A stretch of 64,000 nt of DNA. Source: Beaufortia kweichowensis (taxonomy: Eukaryota; Chordata; Actinopteri; Cypriniformes; Gastromyzontidae). The DNA is taken from positions 3,654,492 through 3,718,491 of the forward strand of contig CM032808.1 in the NCBI GenBank assembly GCA_019155185.1. Direction: 5' to 3'. Made by a program: the position numbers and the translations under genes. Positions 21,367 to 34,800 of this stretch are shown piece after piece; the stretch's first letter is position 1; the number at the start of each line of letters is the position of its first letter. The notes under the pieces were generated by a model. The model saw nothing but the letters and a program-made list of their open reading frames with translations. It had not been told where the DNA came from and searched no databases.

Positions 21367-24300
21367 ATGGAGATAACATTTAGTGGAAAACGAGCTTTAG
21401 TGACTGGAGCTGGCAAAGGTAAGCTTTAACATTAAACAACATGCATGCTTTAAAATAAGTGTCTCAGCTCGACCGTTTGATATTCTGACACTGATGATTA
21501 AATGTGCATAAATGGGTGAATCTTTCGAAATTTCAAAAAAATGCTTATATCAACAAAATTCCTTATTATTCATTAAATACAAGGACTGGTATGTTTAAAA
21601 GCATACTGACAATTATATAAATATTTTTTTAAAAGCCTTAAAAATTTCATTACCGTATTTGAAAACTGTCAATCTTATAGCATGATTTGCTAAAAAAGAC
21701 AAGCCATGAAGCCCAAGCAAGTTTTTATGCATAATAATTATACATTAATATAGTATGCTTTAATTGAAAATGATAAATATATATTTAAATAAAAAAATTA
21801 AATGTGGACAGTTGCCTGTATCTATAATGAAAGTGAAAAAATATTAAAAGTATAAAAATTATACTTTGTGCGAGGTAGAGAACCTTATGTTTGTTATGAT
21901 CAATTTTTTTGTGTTACCGAACTATATGTTTAAAATCTTTATTTTCCCATGACGTTCAGTAGTTTCGTAAGAGAATAACACAAATTTGCCTGCTTAATAA
22001 GTGAGCATGTTTTTTTTTAAGATTCCATAATAGAATATGGTGATGGCATACCAGGCCCGGTTCTGTTAGGGTGCTTGAGAGTGCTTAGCAATATAATAAA
22101 GTAGGCTAAATCTCATGCTATATGTTTCTGGTAATACGTAAAATAAATATAAATAAATATATAAACAATCCAGTTGATAATACCATGTTTGGTGGTAATA
22201 TTTTCATACTGTTTGAGATTACAGGCCACTTCCTAGATAATGTATTTACATATTAGTGAGCACCCTCACTATTTTCAGAAGCACTTTCAGGGATTCGGTT
22301 CTGGAACCGGGCCTGTGCCACATCTTTTGAGTTTTTCCTCATCGTCTCCTAGGGATTGGACGAGCCACTTCACTGGCTCTGGCTTGCTGTGGGGCAGAGG
22401 TCACAGCTGTCACACGAACTAAGGCTGACTTGGATAGCCTAGTGCAGGAGGTAATGACCCCAGGTCTTACTCACTCCCTATACAAAACGCCCTACAGGGT
22501 CTGTTATCTGCTGACATCAGTACTTAGATCTGCATTATTCTTTGTCCCATAAGAGCCTGCTGCTTCTTTATGCTTTTGGCTCCGTGACAATGGAAAATCT
22601 CTTTGTAACACCAAATTCTTTTGATCCCCAGTGTCCCTCCATTAAACCAGTATGTGTGGACCTGTCTAACTGGGAAGCCACAGACCAGGCACTAAAAGAC
22701 ATCGGTCCAGTTGATCTGCTGGTGAACAATGCAGCTTGTGCTAAACTTCAGCCCTTTCTGGAGGTCACGCCAGATCAATTTGACATGTGAGACATCACTA
22801 TAATTTTTTAAATTATTTCTGTATTATAACTTTATTTCTGATTGAAACTGAGGACAAAATGTGTTTGCAGGTCTTTTAATATCAATGTAAAAGCAGCACT
22901 TCATGTTGCTCAGGTAAGAAGAACCATGATTTCTTAATGAGTTTCAGTAATGTTACACAATTACAATAGTGTTGTGTTACTTTATTGTAGATTGTGGCTA
23001 AAGGTATGAAGACCAGGGGAACTGGAGGCTCCATAATCAATGTTTCTAGCCAGGCTTCACAGTGTGCTCTGAAAGACCATGCTGTATATTGTGAGTAAAT
23101 TCAAATAAAAAATATTTATAATTATTTTTATAAACTGTTCATGCACATCATATATCAGGGCCATAAGTTATTTCAAATTCAATTCAAATATATTTCTATT
23201 GCACTTTTCACAGTTTTTACAGTATTTCTTATTTTCTAGCCAATGAATCATACTCAAAATATGAGTTCAGAGGGGCAGACAGATTCATTGTAACCACTGT
23301 CTCTCTTAAAGCAAAATGTTAATCAATTGCTGCAGCTGCAGGTATCAAAATAACCTGGACACATTATTCCTGTTTACATGGAAGTGGCCAGAAATGACCA
23401 AGTAATATAAAAAAAGAAAAGGACACAATATACATTTAAATTTATGCAATTGGCAAGCGCTTTTATCTAAAGTGACTTACAGTGCATTATACTATACATG
23501 TGCAATCCCTGGGATCTAACCAGAGAATCCATACTCAACCGGAACATACTATAACACTGCTGCAACTAGAGAGAGGAAGACTAGTGCTTGTAAGCTTATT
23601 AAGGAAATGTGTCCCATATGATTCTCAATGGTTTAGGCTCCATGGCTGTAGTCATCATTAGGTGGCACAAGGATGAGCATCAGGTTGTACTTGCATAAAG
23701 GCTACTTGCATAAAATAAAACAATTGGTATTTATAAGTGTTTGACCAGTCAGAGTTACTGTATAATTATAAAAACCGACCCAGTCGTTTCTTTATAATCC
23801 CCTAGTCTTCTCTCGTCTTCTGTGCTCCTGTGTTCGTCTGCATTTCCAAGGACAGTATTAGTTTCTGTGTTTACTTACCTGTTTCAGTGTTAACGTTTGT
23901 TTCTCTGTTATATTAAAATTACCTTTCAGTTATCCGCTGACTCCGTCCCTTCTGTTCTGTAACAGAACCAGTCATTTTTTGTTTAAAGGTGACCTATTAT
24001 GCTCCTTTTTACAAGATGTAAAATAAGTCTCTGATGTCCCCAGAGTGTGCATGTTACGTTTGAGCTTTAAATTCCCCATAGATAACTTTTTATAGCTTGT
24101 TAAAGTTGCCGCTTTTAGTGCATGAGAACAAACACGCTGTTTCTGTGTGTGCCCCATAAAATGCAAATGAGCTGGTGCTGCAGGCTCCCTCGTCAGAAGA
24201 GGGCAGAGCTTCACGCACATGGCAACAAGACTATTAACTGGACAACAGCAATTCATCACATATATGCACCCAAAATTAGCGAATTTTGGTGTCAATGAAA

Positions 24301-27300
24301 TTTTTTATTTCCCTGACACTTCGTGTCAATGTGTAAGTCCTTCGTTATATGTAATGGTTTGCAGTTTTCCAGTTTGCATTTTCACTCCAAAATGGCAGCC
24401 GCGCTGAGTTTTGAGTCTTGGGCTATATAATATTTGCCCGCTACAACAAAACAGGAGAGATTACAGAAGAATCGACCTTTATGATTGTACTGTGCATAAT
24501 AAACGCGTGTTTTTGAATTACACAGACAGGGATTACGGTGTGAATAAAAGAACGACATAGCTGGTCTCATGGTGCCTTTGCATGCTGTCACAAACTTTAA
24601 AAACTCAGACTTGTAATTATGAGCATGACAAATTTGCGTGGTCTACATCAAAGGGCTTTCATGTGCAATATTTAACTACCACATTCCTATTTACGATCAT
24701 TCTGGTAACATGTGAAGGCAGCAATGTAAACGGGAAGCCTTTCAGCGTGCTAAGAAGCTCATTCAGATAGGCAATTTGGAAAACAAAATATAACATGTAA
24801 GACTTACTTCCTCTGTAGCTAAAGTTCGCAAATAAAGCGTTGGTTTTGACCCTTCTTTTAACATTAATCTTCGAACAAATCCCATGTTAAACTGTCCCAA
24901 GATTGTAAAGCAGTCCAACATGAAATGATTGGCACAAACATATAATACTTTACTTGTTTTTTCTGGAATATTTCCTTCGTAAATGAATTATCTCTAGTGG
25001 CTCTGACAAAGGTAGTCTATGGAGACTCCTATGTTCATTGTTGCATGCGTTTTTAAGGCTATGAAAGGCATTGTTGGCAGCTGCAGACCAGGAGAGATGT
25101 TTGGGCGCTCCCTTCAGGAGGTTCGTGAGCGGATTGACTATAGAACTGAAGTTTTGGATAAATCTTCGATAAAAGTTAGCAAATCCTAAGAAACGTTGGA
25201 GTTCTTTGATGGTTGTTGGAATGGGCCAGTTAGTGATAGCAGATACTTTCCCCTCGTCCATCCGAATGCCACTACGATCGATGTTGTAACCAAGGAACTG
25301 CACTGAGGGTAGATGGAATGAGCACTTTTCAGCTTTTAAGAAGAGTTGGTGATCCCTCAGGCGTTCTAGGACCTCCGCAACTTGTTGGCGATGTTCTACC
25401 AGGCTCCGGGAATAAATCAAGATGTCATCAATGTATACCAGCACGGACTTATGAAGAAGTTCCCGGAGCACTTCATGGATGAAATCTTGGAAGATGGAGG
25501 GGGCGTTGACCAGTCCATACGGCATGACAAGGTATTCGTAGTGGCCAGTAGGAGTGATGAAAGCCGGCCTCCATTCTTCCCCCTCACGAATTCGAATGAG
25601 ATTATACACGCTGCGGAGATCCAACTTGGTGAAGATGGTGGCACCCCGGAGCTGTTCTAATGCTGCTGGGACGAGGGGAAGAGGATAGTGGAATTTGACT
25701 GTGATCTTGTTGAGAGCACGATAATCTATACAGGGTCTTAAACCTCCATCTTTCTTTGCCACGAAGAAGAAACTGGAAGCAGCAGGGGAAGTTGATGGAC
25801 GAATGTAACCTTGTTCTAGCGCCTCCTTGATGTAGTTCTCCATGGCCTTCTCCTCCGGGATGGAAAAGGGGTAAATTCTTCCCCTAGGCACTGGCTCACC
25901 CGGAAGCAGATCGATCGCGCAGTCACATGGCCAATGTGGAGGTAATCTGGAGGCTCTCCTGGGGCAGAAAACGTCACTGAAGTGGGCGTAATCTTCGGGT
26001 ATGTCTACTGATCTCTTCTCCATAGGGCTCTCAACGGAGGTGGAACATAGAGAGAGTTGAGAGATGTGACGTGGAACAGGACTCGGACGGGATGTGAGAC
26101 AGGTCTGAAAACAGTGTTTGCCCCACTTCAGGACTTCTCCAGTCTTCCAGGAGAGAGTGGGATGATGTTGTTCCAACCAGGGGCGCCCTAAGATGACGTC
26201 AGCGGTGGATTCCTCCAGAACCAGCAATGAGATCCTTTCAAAATGTAATACTCCCACCGTCATCTCGACGGGATCCGCCCTCCATCTCACCGGGTGCCGG
26301 CTAACTGGCGATCCTGTTGAGGTAGGGATTGTAGACGTCTTGAGCCTGAGTTGCCGGCAGAGGGTGCCAGAGATGAAGTTGTCGAGGAGGGCGGAAACTG
26401 AAAGGGAGGCAGAAGAGGCAGTAAGTGATATGACAGTGGTAAGAGGTTTCATAGTTTCGTCATTAGGGATAACTGCACTCACCATTGGACGAGGGGGACG
26501 AATGCAGTATAGGCAGAGCTGGTTGGACAATCGCCGCTGTCGCTCAGTAGACGAGAGTCGTGAAGCGTCAACTTGCATAGGTTCGATGGCTGGTTCTGGG
26601 GAGCTGACGAGGTCTGGTCGGCGGAGGAGGGGAACAAGCGGAGACATCCAAGGTAGAGTACTGAGACAGGATTGAATGCGGGTGGCAGTTCTGATGGATA
26701 ACTGAATGAATTTGTCAGCGTCCATAGTGTCTTTGTAAGTGGCGAGCTGCAGCCTCACCTGGGGATTCAGCCCTTGGCGATACGCAGTCATCAACGCCTG
26801 CTCGTTCCAGCCGCTTTTGGCGGCCAGGGTCCGGAATTGTAGGGCGTATTCGGTGATGGGCATTTCGCCTTGCTTTAACAGGTAAAGTCTCTCGCCCACA
26901 GATGCATCCCAAACCGGCTTTCCGAATACCTCTCTGAAATGACTAACAAAGTTTGCATATGAAAACGTAATAGAATGTTCCTGAGTCCAAAGAGGTTCCA
27001 CCCATTGGAGTGCCTTACCGGTGAGATGTTGAATGAGATAGCTGACTTTATGACGTTCGGTAGGCCACAGGTGAGGCTGCATCTCTATGGCAAGAGAACA
27101 CTGGAGAAGAAACCCGCTGCATTCCTCCGCCGAACCAGAGAAGAGCGCCTGTTGGGCCATGGGACACGCGACGACAACCGGAGAAGAAGTTGTGTTAGCT
27201 GTGATGGAGGTGGTGATCGGTGTGGTGGTTGTGGCGGTGGAGCGTTCTCGATCGCGATCTTGGAATGACCGAAGAACTATCTCCACCAGCTCACGGAAGG

Positions 27301-29572
27301 GGTCCGGCTGACTCATAGTGATGTTTTTGTGGTCCAGTCTTCTGTTACAGAACAGAAGTGACGGAGTCAGCAGATAACTGAAAGGTAATTTTAATATAAC
27401 AGAGAAACAAACGTTAACACTGAAACAGGTAAGTAAACACAGAAACTAATACTGTCCTTGGAAATGCAGACGAACACAGGAGCACAGAAGACGAGAAGAC
27501 GACAGAGGATGATCACTGGAGACTCAACGAGAGAATAATCCAAACGTTAGCGATAGCAGGTAAGTAAGTCCGGGTAACAATAGTGAGACTGGACGGTGAC
27601 TGACTGTGTGAGAGTGTCCTTTATAGCTTGTGCGGTGATGGTGAACAGGTGATGATGATTAGAACTCAGGTGAAGGTGATCACTGTGATAGGGTGGTTTG
27701 AGAGCCTGGCGTGTCCGTGACAGTTTCTCCTTCATAATTACTATAGAAAATAAATAGAAAATTGACAACACTCTAAATTTTGTGATAATGCAAATCAATA
27801 TGAAGTACAGATCTTTAGCTAAACATTTAATGTTCTAAAGTGTTCTCAGTGTTTTGTGTTTTTAAGGTTCAACAAAAGGAGCTTTGGACATGTTAACCAG
27901 AGTGATGGCACTGGAGTTGGGGCCACATAAAGTAAACAGTTTCTCATTAAATTGTAAAAGTCTAGATTTTTATCAGAAATCCTGAATGTCCCAAATGTCC
28001 CTGTTTATGTGCAGGTGTGTATCACTACCTGTTTGGTAATTAAATAAGAAAATGGATGCAGTTGCAAACAGTAACAAATTGTAATGCAACTGTTGTTTAA
28101 ATTAAGATGTTCGCCTAAATTAAGATGTTTGCAGCTAGCAAAATTTTTTATCAAATGTTGATTTGTAGTTATTAACAAACTTAGATTTCCTGCTAATGAA
28201 CTTTGTACAAGAAGTATACTTGTTTAAAAACTTTGGTAACAGTTGTGAAAGTTGGGTTGCACCAACAAGGATTGGATTTAAATCTAGATTGAATCAATAT
28301 TTATTTAATAATTCGGGTTGCACCAAAATCTAACCATTGCTTAAAAATAATCAAGGTTTTATTAAAACCATGATTTTGATCTGAGTTTAATTTTGCAGTA
28401 AACACAAATACATTTTTAAAACTGTTGCTCCATTATTATAAACTCAGATTTAAATCTCAGTTATGGATTAAATTTAAACTTGCAATTGAGGATTAGATAA
28501 TAAAAGTAAATACCTACAATTAAATATGTGGATAAATGATCAGAAACAGATATGGTAAACAGTGTGCTTCAAAGATGTGTTTATTATAAATAAAACATAT
28601 AAACTTGTAACATAAAACATATAAACTTATAAAATATTAAAAGTGCCTGAGTACACAAAGTCTTATCAGAGAGTGAGGGGTAACGACAGTCTGACTTGTC
28701 AGCTGTGAAGTGTAAAGTTCGGGATGCCCTCATTTTACATAAACCTTTGTAAATCAACAGGAAAAAGACAGATCACTTGGGAAGACAAGCTGTTTAACTG
28801 GAACTAGTAAAATACTTCAAATAAAACAACAAACCCTAGATAGTCTCTAAACTGTTTAATTTAATCCTTGTGCAACTCACCAGAAGTGGTAGTTTATTAT
28901 ATAAAACTTACCCCAAAGCATCTGTTGCGATTTGTAAATAATCATATCACACTGTATTCGTGAGCTTGCTTATTTTTTTCTTAAGTGTGTTGTGTAGCTG
29001 GATTTATAGATGACTGTATTAATCATTCATACTAATTTAATATTTATTTAATCTGATCTGGATAGATAAGAGTAAATTCGGTAAACCCAACTGTGGTGAT
29101 GACAGAGATGGGTAAGATTGGGTGGAGTGATCCAGAAAAGGCCAAGAACATGACGTCACGTATCCCACTGGGGAGATTTGCAGGTGAATCTCTTTCTTCT
29201 AACATAAATATGCTTGTGGTTTTGGATGACAATAATAGATGTTAACATGAAAGCAATTAAATGTAGTAATATCTCCATGCTTTTTTCACCGCATTGTTTT
29301 CATAAGCAAGATAGTGTTCCTTGTGTGGAAATGTAATGTAAATGTAATGCCATTGAAGTAGAATGTAATTCTGAAATCTGAGATCAAACAGTCACACTCT
29401 GTGCACAACCATATTTTTTGTAGTGGGGTTCTAGGTCTGTCTCATGTGTTTTATACTGTGTATTTTAGAAGTGGAGGATGTGGTCAACTCCATCCTCTTC
29501 CTGCTGAGTGATAAGAGTGCCATGACCAATGGTGTCATCCTGCCAGTAGATGGGGGTTTTCTGGCTTGCTGA
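21367..29572 (+). CDS. dcxr: Dicarbonyl/L-xylulose reductase, eight coding exons
   Basis: Coding exons are 21367-21418, 22353-22450, 22632-22786, 22871-22913, 22991-23090, 27867-27931, 29066-29183 and 29469-29572. All introns are GT-AG. They sum to 735 nt, i.e. 244 residues plus stop, the length of human DCXR. The protein is a classical short-chain dehydrogenase that reduces L-xylulose to xylitol and alpha-dicarbonyls with NADPH, normally as a tetramer. It starts MEITFSGKRALVTGAGKGIG (TGxxxGxG cofactor motif), has NNAA at about 83-86, and the Ser136, Tyr149, Lys153 catalytic set (SSQ...YCSTK). It ends VDGGFLAC. Exon 3-4 and 5-6 junctions split codons cleanly. Intron 5 (4.8 kb) is enlarged by a gypsy element and other repeats. 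It looks functional. Confidence 0.97.
23434..23530 (-). mobile_element. SINE fragment in dcxr intron 5
   Basis: The minus strand ends in the tail 'cttttatctaaagtgactta' (as read on +), the L2/SINE-type terminus, preceded by part of a tRNA-like body. It is diverged and partial. Confidence 0.55.
23806..23964 (+). mobile_element. LTR fragment, opposite in orientation to the nearby gypsy element
   Basis: Matches the 3' half of the LTR at 27343-27722 as its reverse complement, from 'tcttctgtgctcctgtgttc' to the terminal '...ctgttctgtaaca'. It includes a polyadenylation-like 'atattaaaatt'. Because it faces the other way, it is not the 3' LTR of the 24950-27316 element. Confidence 0.85.
23978..24940. 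mobile_element. MITE-like repeat, one end recognisable
   Basis: Begins 'tttaaaggtgacctattatg', a terminal sequence very common in fish non-autonomous elements and related in style to the TTAA-flanked MITE at 62876-63796. The right end was not found and may have been removed by the gypsy insertion. No open frame with recognisable homology. Confidence 0.45.
24950..27316 (-). pseudogene. Ty3/gypsy Gag-Pol polyprotein, truncated and internally deleted
   Basis: A single minus-strand frame of 788 codons starts MSQPDPFRELVEIV. Residues ~50-215 are a retrotransposon Gag domain (FLLQCSLAIEMQP, then FREVFGKP). The nucleocapsid knuckle is cut short (LCLYCIRPPRP). The protease region reads SALLDNFISG, lacking the Asp-Ser/Thr-Gly loop. 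Reverse transcriptase is well preserved: LDLRSVYNLIRI, then LVNAPSIFQ, then VLVYIDDILIYS. RNase H begins (LSWSAAANNAFHSLK) but the frame leaves homology at about 25060, so RNase H and integrase are gone. The two short in-frame losses at catalytic or zinc positions leave the frame open. Confidence 0.9.
27343..27722 (-). mobile_element. 5' LTR of the gypsy element in dcxr intron 5
   Basis: In element orientation it runs TGTCACGGACACGCC...CTGTAACA (380 bp, TG...CA). It contains 'caagctataaagga' as a TATA box about 125 bp in. The Gag start codon (27316) lies 27 bp past its end. The 3' LTR is missing, consistent with the truncated pol. Confidence 0.88.
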
Positions 29573-29995
29573 TTGATACTTTTCTGTCCTTCCTACCACT
29601 AAAGTCATTAAAGAAAACATGTTCTGGATTGTTAAAGTCAGGATGAGTTATGGTCATGAGACCAGAAGTGTGCCTTTCACCTGTTACAGCTCATATTAAA
29701 ACATTATAAAAACATTAAACTTTAGTAATTGCTTTGTACTGTATTCTCAGACCCTTTCATCAAAATGTGAAGGTCTCCGCTTCAAGTCATTTCCTGTTTA
29801 CATGATGCACATTTTAGTGCATTACAATTAGGAACAAAAACATTATAAAAACAGCTCATGAAAAATGAATGAAAATGAATTTGTTTTAAATGAATGTGAT
29901 GCTCTGGAACAATATTTAGATATTTATATTACATTTATAATAGCCACATCCTGTTACTATTTAACCCCTCCCTAACCCTCTGGGGCCTGAGAGTA
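29573..29995. other. dcxr 3' flank
   Basis: Downstream of the stop codon. ATTAAA-like signals (near 29606 and 29694) could serve polyadenylation. Nothing else recognised. Confidence 0.5.
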
Positions 29996-30650
29996 GGTGC
30001 GTTTCCATTACCCTTCAAAATGCACAAATTGTGAATTGCTATTGGAAATGTGTCAATTTCCCAAAAACGTCCATATATCCCAAAAAAGTTATTATGCTCG
30101 CATGTGATGGTCTTTCAGGCAATGTGAAAAAGGAATAATTCGCTAAACTGAAATGGTTGTTATGCATTTACAGGCATATGTAAAAAGTCATATGATCATT
30201 CTTTAAAGATCGTACGGTATGTGTGGACCAAAGACGAGACAGAGTTCACTGTCATTGTTAACCCTAATCAAAGACAAAAAATATGGGAATATCAGATTCA
30301 AATCATCAGAGAAATTAATTTCCTTGGAAGCAGACATGAAAGAAAATCAAGTCTTACGGTCCAAATAGAAAGCTCTATATAACACTCCAAAGTATAGGGG
30401 GTTTGCATTGCCATTACGGCTTGTATAACTCCGATGTATGTCTCAGATTAAAAAAAAAAATTGCGAGTGCTTTAGCTGTGATTTAAGTAAACCTGCTTAT
30501 TATTGTTTCATGGTTTTTAGAATAACGTAGCACGAGAGGACGAGTTTTAGTCGCATAATATGGTTAATGAAAATGGCGTCATTTCGCAATAGTTTTTTAA
30601 TCAGCAAAATATTGCAAAAGTTTTGTGCAAATTTGTAATCGAAACACACC
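29996..30650. mobile_element. TA-flanked MITE, copy 1
   Basis: Begins GGTGCGTTTCCATTAC and ends GTAATCGAAACACACC, imperfect terminal inverted repeats. It shares its ends and an interior block ('atgatcattctttaaagat', 'gtatgtgtggaccaa') with 35390-35997 in the same orientation. TA lies on the left side; the right flank is TT, so the duplication is imperfect here. Confidence 0.75.
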
Positions 30651-30859
30651 TTTTGTTTTGGGACACTGTTTTGACATGCACTGACATTTGTGCTTTTTTC
30701 AGTAGCTTATTAACATATTAATGGTTAAAGTCACACTGCACAGTATTTAGCTGCAATAATATACAAGCAATGTGTACTGTATGTGCATGCTTATGTTTTT
30801 GAGAAAACCATGTTTTGTGTGGTACCATATTTTTGTCATTGAAATAAGACCAAAAACCA

Positions 30860-31030
30860 GAGGTGGGACCAAGTCATTGTTTTGCAAGTCACAAGTAAGT
30901 CCAGAGTCTTTGCATTTAAGTCTCGAGTCAAGTCCCGAGTCTAAACAGACAAGTCCTGAGTCAAGACAGGCAAGTCCAAGTAGAGTTGCAAGTCATCAAC
31001 TTTAAGCTTCAAGTCTTAAACAAGTCATTA
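30860..31030. repeat. 'AAGTC'-iterated dispersed repeat
   Basis: Starts 'agaggtgggaccaagtcatt' and repeats AAGTC or GAGTC about every 8-12 bases. This is a common fish repeat that begins a non-autonomous element; here only one end is visible. Confidence 0.6.
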
Positions 31031-31857
31031 GTGCTCTTTTCCCAAATTTGTGTATCAGTATTAATAACCATATCAAATGTATATAAATTTATATCAGGAA
31101 GGCAGGTATAATATTAACAAATATGTTTAACATAGCAGTTCAATTTTATGCGAGATGGGTGCCCTTAGTAAAACTACTCAAGTTCAAATTAGGGATTGTG
31201 CCAAAATTGGACAAGCAGTGAAGAAACACTATTTTATTAGTAACAGAATAAATAAGAAATATCATGTGAAGTGATGCAGATGAAATTACTGCTACCAATA
31301 AATCGTCTGTCAAGACAATCAGAAGAATTGGATGTCGTTGATTAAGCATCTGTCATTTTTGAACCACATGTTCTACATATTGCAGTTCTTTTGTTTCCCT
31401 TTATATTATATTGCTTAAATCCAAATGCTATCACTTTAGGTATCATTTTGTCTTAACTGTTGAACGTGCGATGTTCAAATTTACTTAGAGGAAGCTGATT
31501 GGTTGACTGAGAAATGCAGATTTACAATGATTTTTTTAAATGAACTTTTCATGAGGAATTTTATGTGATTTGCTACACATCTTTTTCACAGGTAAGTTAA
31601 ATATTTTGAGGTTAAATTATTATATTTTTATTGCTGTAAATTTTGAATGATTTGTTCCTATACTATATGTCCATGAGGACGTTTCCATGACACGTGACAC
31701 TGGCTGCATAGATTGCAAAAAAAGAGCAACAAAATATTCAATATTCAGATTTTCAAATATATGTAAATAAATGTTAAAGTGTTGTTGAATGTTGTATGTG
31801 TAATGTTTATAGGGCTATGTGCGCTGCAGACTGGATTTACAACAAATTCAATCGTTT
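31031..31857. other. Intergenic sequence
   Basis: AT-rich, no gene or transposon end recognised. Confidence 0.6.
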
Positions 31858-34800
31858 ATCCATCCATCCATCCATTTTCCTCCGCTTATCCGGGACCGGG
31901 TCGCGGGGGCAGCAGTCTAAGCAGGGACGCCCAGACTTCCCTCTCCCCAGACACTTCCTCCAACTCCTCCGGGGGAACCCCGAGGCGTTCCCAGGCCAGC
32001 TGAGAGACATAGTCTCTCCAGCGTGTCCTAGGTCTTCCCCGGAGCCTCCTCCCGGTGGGACATGCCCGGAACACCTCCCTTGGGAGGCGTCCGGGAGGCA
32101 TCCGAAACAGATGCCCAAGCCACCTCAGCTGGCCTCTCTCGATGTGGAGGAGCAGCGGATCTACTCTGAGCTCCCCCCGAGTGACCGAGCTCCTCACCCT
32201 ATCTCTAAGGGAGCGCCCGGCCACCCGGCGGAGGAAACTCATTTCGGCCGCTTGTATCCTGGATCTCACCCTTTCGGTCATGACCCAAAGCTCATGACCA
32301 TAGGTGAAGTAGGAGCGTAGATCGACCGGTAAATCGAGAGCTTAGCCTTGTGGCTCAGCTCCTTCTTTACCACGACAGACCCGGTACATCGACCGCATTA
32401 CTGCAGAAGCTGCACCGATCCGTCTGTCGATCTCTCGCTCCATCCTTCCCTCACTCGTGAACAAGACCCCAAGATACTTAAACTCCTCCACCTGTGGCAG
32501 GAGCTCCCCACTGACCTGGAGGGACAAACCACCCTTTTCGGCTGAGGACCATGGCCTCAGATTTGGAGAGTGCTGATTCTCATCCCAGCCGCTTCACACT
32601 CAGCTGCAAACTGCCCCAGTGCCGCTGTAGGTCCTGGCTTGATGAAGCCAACAGGACAACATCATCCATAAAAAGCAGAGATGAGATCCTGTGGTCACCA
32701 AACCGGACCCCCTCCGGTCCCTGGCTGCGCCTAGAAATCCTGTCCATGAAGATAGTGAACAGGACCCGGTGACAAAGGGCAGCCCTGCGGAGTCCAACAC
32801 GCACTGGGAGCGAGTCTGACTTACTGCTGGCAATGCGAACCATGCTCCTGCTCTGGTCATACAGGGACCGGACAGCCCCTAGCAAAGGGCCTCGGACCCC
32901 ATATTCCCAGAGCACCCCCACAGAACACCCTTGAGGGACACGGTCGAATGCCTTCTCCAGATCCACAAAACACGTGGACTGGTTGAGCAAACTCCCATGA
33001 ACCCTCCAGTATCCGAAGAGGGTATAGAGCTGGTCCAGTGTTCCACGACCAGGACGAAAGCCGCATTGTTCCTCCTGTATCCGAGGTTCAACTATCGGAC
33101 GAATTCTCCTCTCCAGTACCCTGGCATAGACTTTCCCGGGGAGGCTGAGGAGTGTGATGCCCCTGAAGTTGGAACACACCCTCCGGTCCCCTTTCTTATA
33201 GAGGGGGACCACCACCCCGGTCTGCCAGTCCAGAGGCACTGTCCCACACCTCCATGCGATGTTGCAGAGACGTGTCAACCAAGACAGCCCCACTTCATCC
33301 AGAGACTTGAGGTACTCAGGGCGGATCTCGTCCACCCCCGGAGCCCTGCCACCGGGGAGCTTCTCAACTACCTCGACGACTTCAGCCCGGGTGATGTCCG
33401 AGCCCATCCCCGAGTCCCCAGCCTCTGCCTCCTCAGTAGAGGGCATGTTGGTAGGGTTGAGGAGGTCCTCGAAGTATTCCTTCCACCGCCCAACGATATC
33501 CCCAATCGAGGTCAGCAGAGCCCCACCTCCACTATATACAGTGTTGGTTGGGCACCGCTTTCCCCTCCTGAGGCGCCGGACAGTTTGCCAGAACCTCTTC
33601 GAGGCCGACCGATAATCCTTCTCCAAGTCCTCACCGAACTCTTCCCAGGCCCGAGTTTTTGCCTCCACAACCACCCGTGCCGCAGTCCGCTTGGCCTGCC
33701 GGTACCCATCAGCTGCCTCAGGAGTCCCACAAGCCAACCAGGCTCGATAGAACTCCTTCTTCAGCTTGACAGCATCCCTTACTTCCGGTGTCCACCACCT
33801 GGTTCGGGGGTTGCCGCCACGACAGGCACCAGAGACCTTACGGCCACAACTCCGAATGGCCGCTTTGACAATGGAGGCGGAGAACATAGTCCACTCGGAC
33901 TCAATGTCCCAGCCTCCCTCGGGATCTGTTCAAAGCTCTGCCGGAGGTGGTAGTTGAAGACCCCTCTGACAGGGGGCTCTGCCAAACGTTCCCAACAGAC
34001 AGAACGCTTCACAGAACGTTTGGGCCTGCCGAGTCTGTCCAGCTTCCTCCCCGGCCAACGGATCCAACTCACCACCAGGTAGTGATCAGTTGACAGCTCC
34101 GCCCCTCTCTTCACCCGAGTGTCCAAGACATACGGCGGAGGTCAGATGAAACAACCACAAAGTCGATCATCGACCTCCGCCCTAGGAAGCGTCCTGATGT
34201 CCGCGTGTGCTGATGGGCGCCCTTATGCTCGAACATGGTGTTCGTTATAGACAAGCCGTGACTAGCACAGAAGTCCAACAACAGAACACCACTCGGGTTC
34301 AGGTCAGGGGGGCCGTTCCTCCCAATCACGCCTCTCCAGGTGTCACCGTCGTTGCCCGTGTGCGTTGAAATCCCCAGCAAAATGGCCGGAGTCCCCAGAC
34401 TGGCTTTCCAGCACCCCTCCCAGAGACTCCAAGAAGGCGGGTACTCTGTACTGCCATTGGCCCGTAAGCACAAATGACAGTAAGAGACCTATCCCCCACC
34501 CGAAGGCGCAGGGAAACGACCCTCTCATTCACTGGGGTAAACTCCAACACATGGCAGCTAAGCTGGGGGGCTATAAGCAAGCCCACTCCCGCCCGCCGCC
34601 TCTCACCGCGGCCAACTCCAGAGTAGTGGAGAGTCCAACCTCTTTCGAGGAGTTGGGTTCCAGAGCCCAAACTGTGCGTGGAGGTGAGACCGACTATATC
34701 TAGTCGGTACCTCTCTACCTCCCGCACTAGTTCAGGCTCCTTTCCCCCCAGCGAGGTGACATTCCATGTCCCTAGAGTTAGGTTCTGTGTCCGAGGATTG

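Noticed and set aside
26193..26675. Plus-strand 160-codon frame within the gypsy element
   Set aside because: Antisense to the Gag-Pol frame; no recognisable homology.
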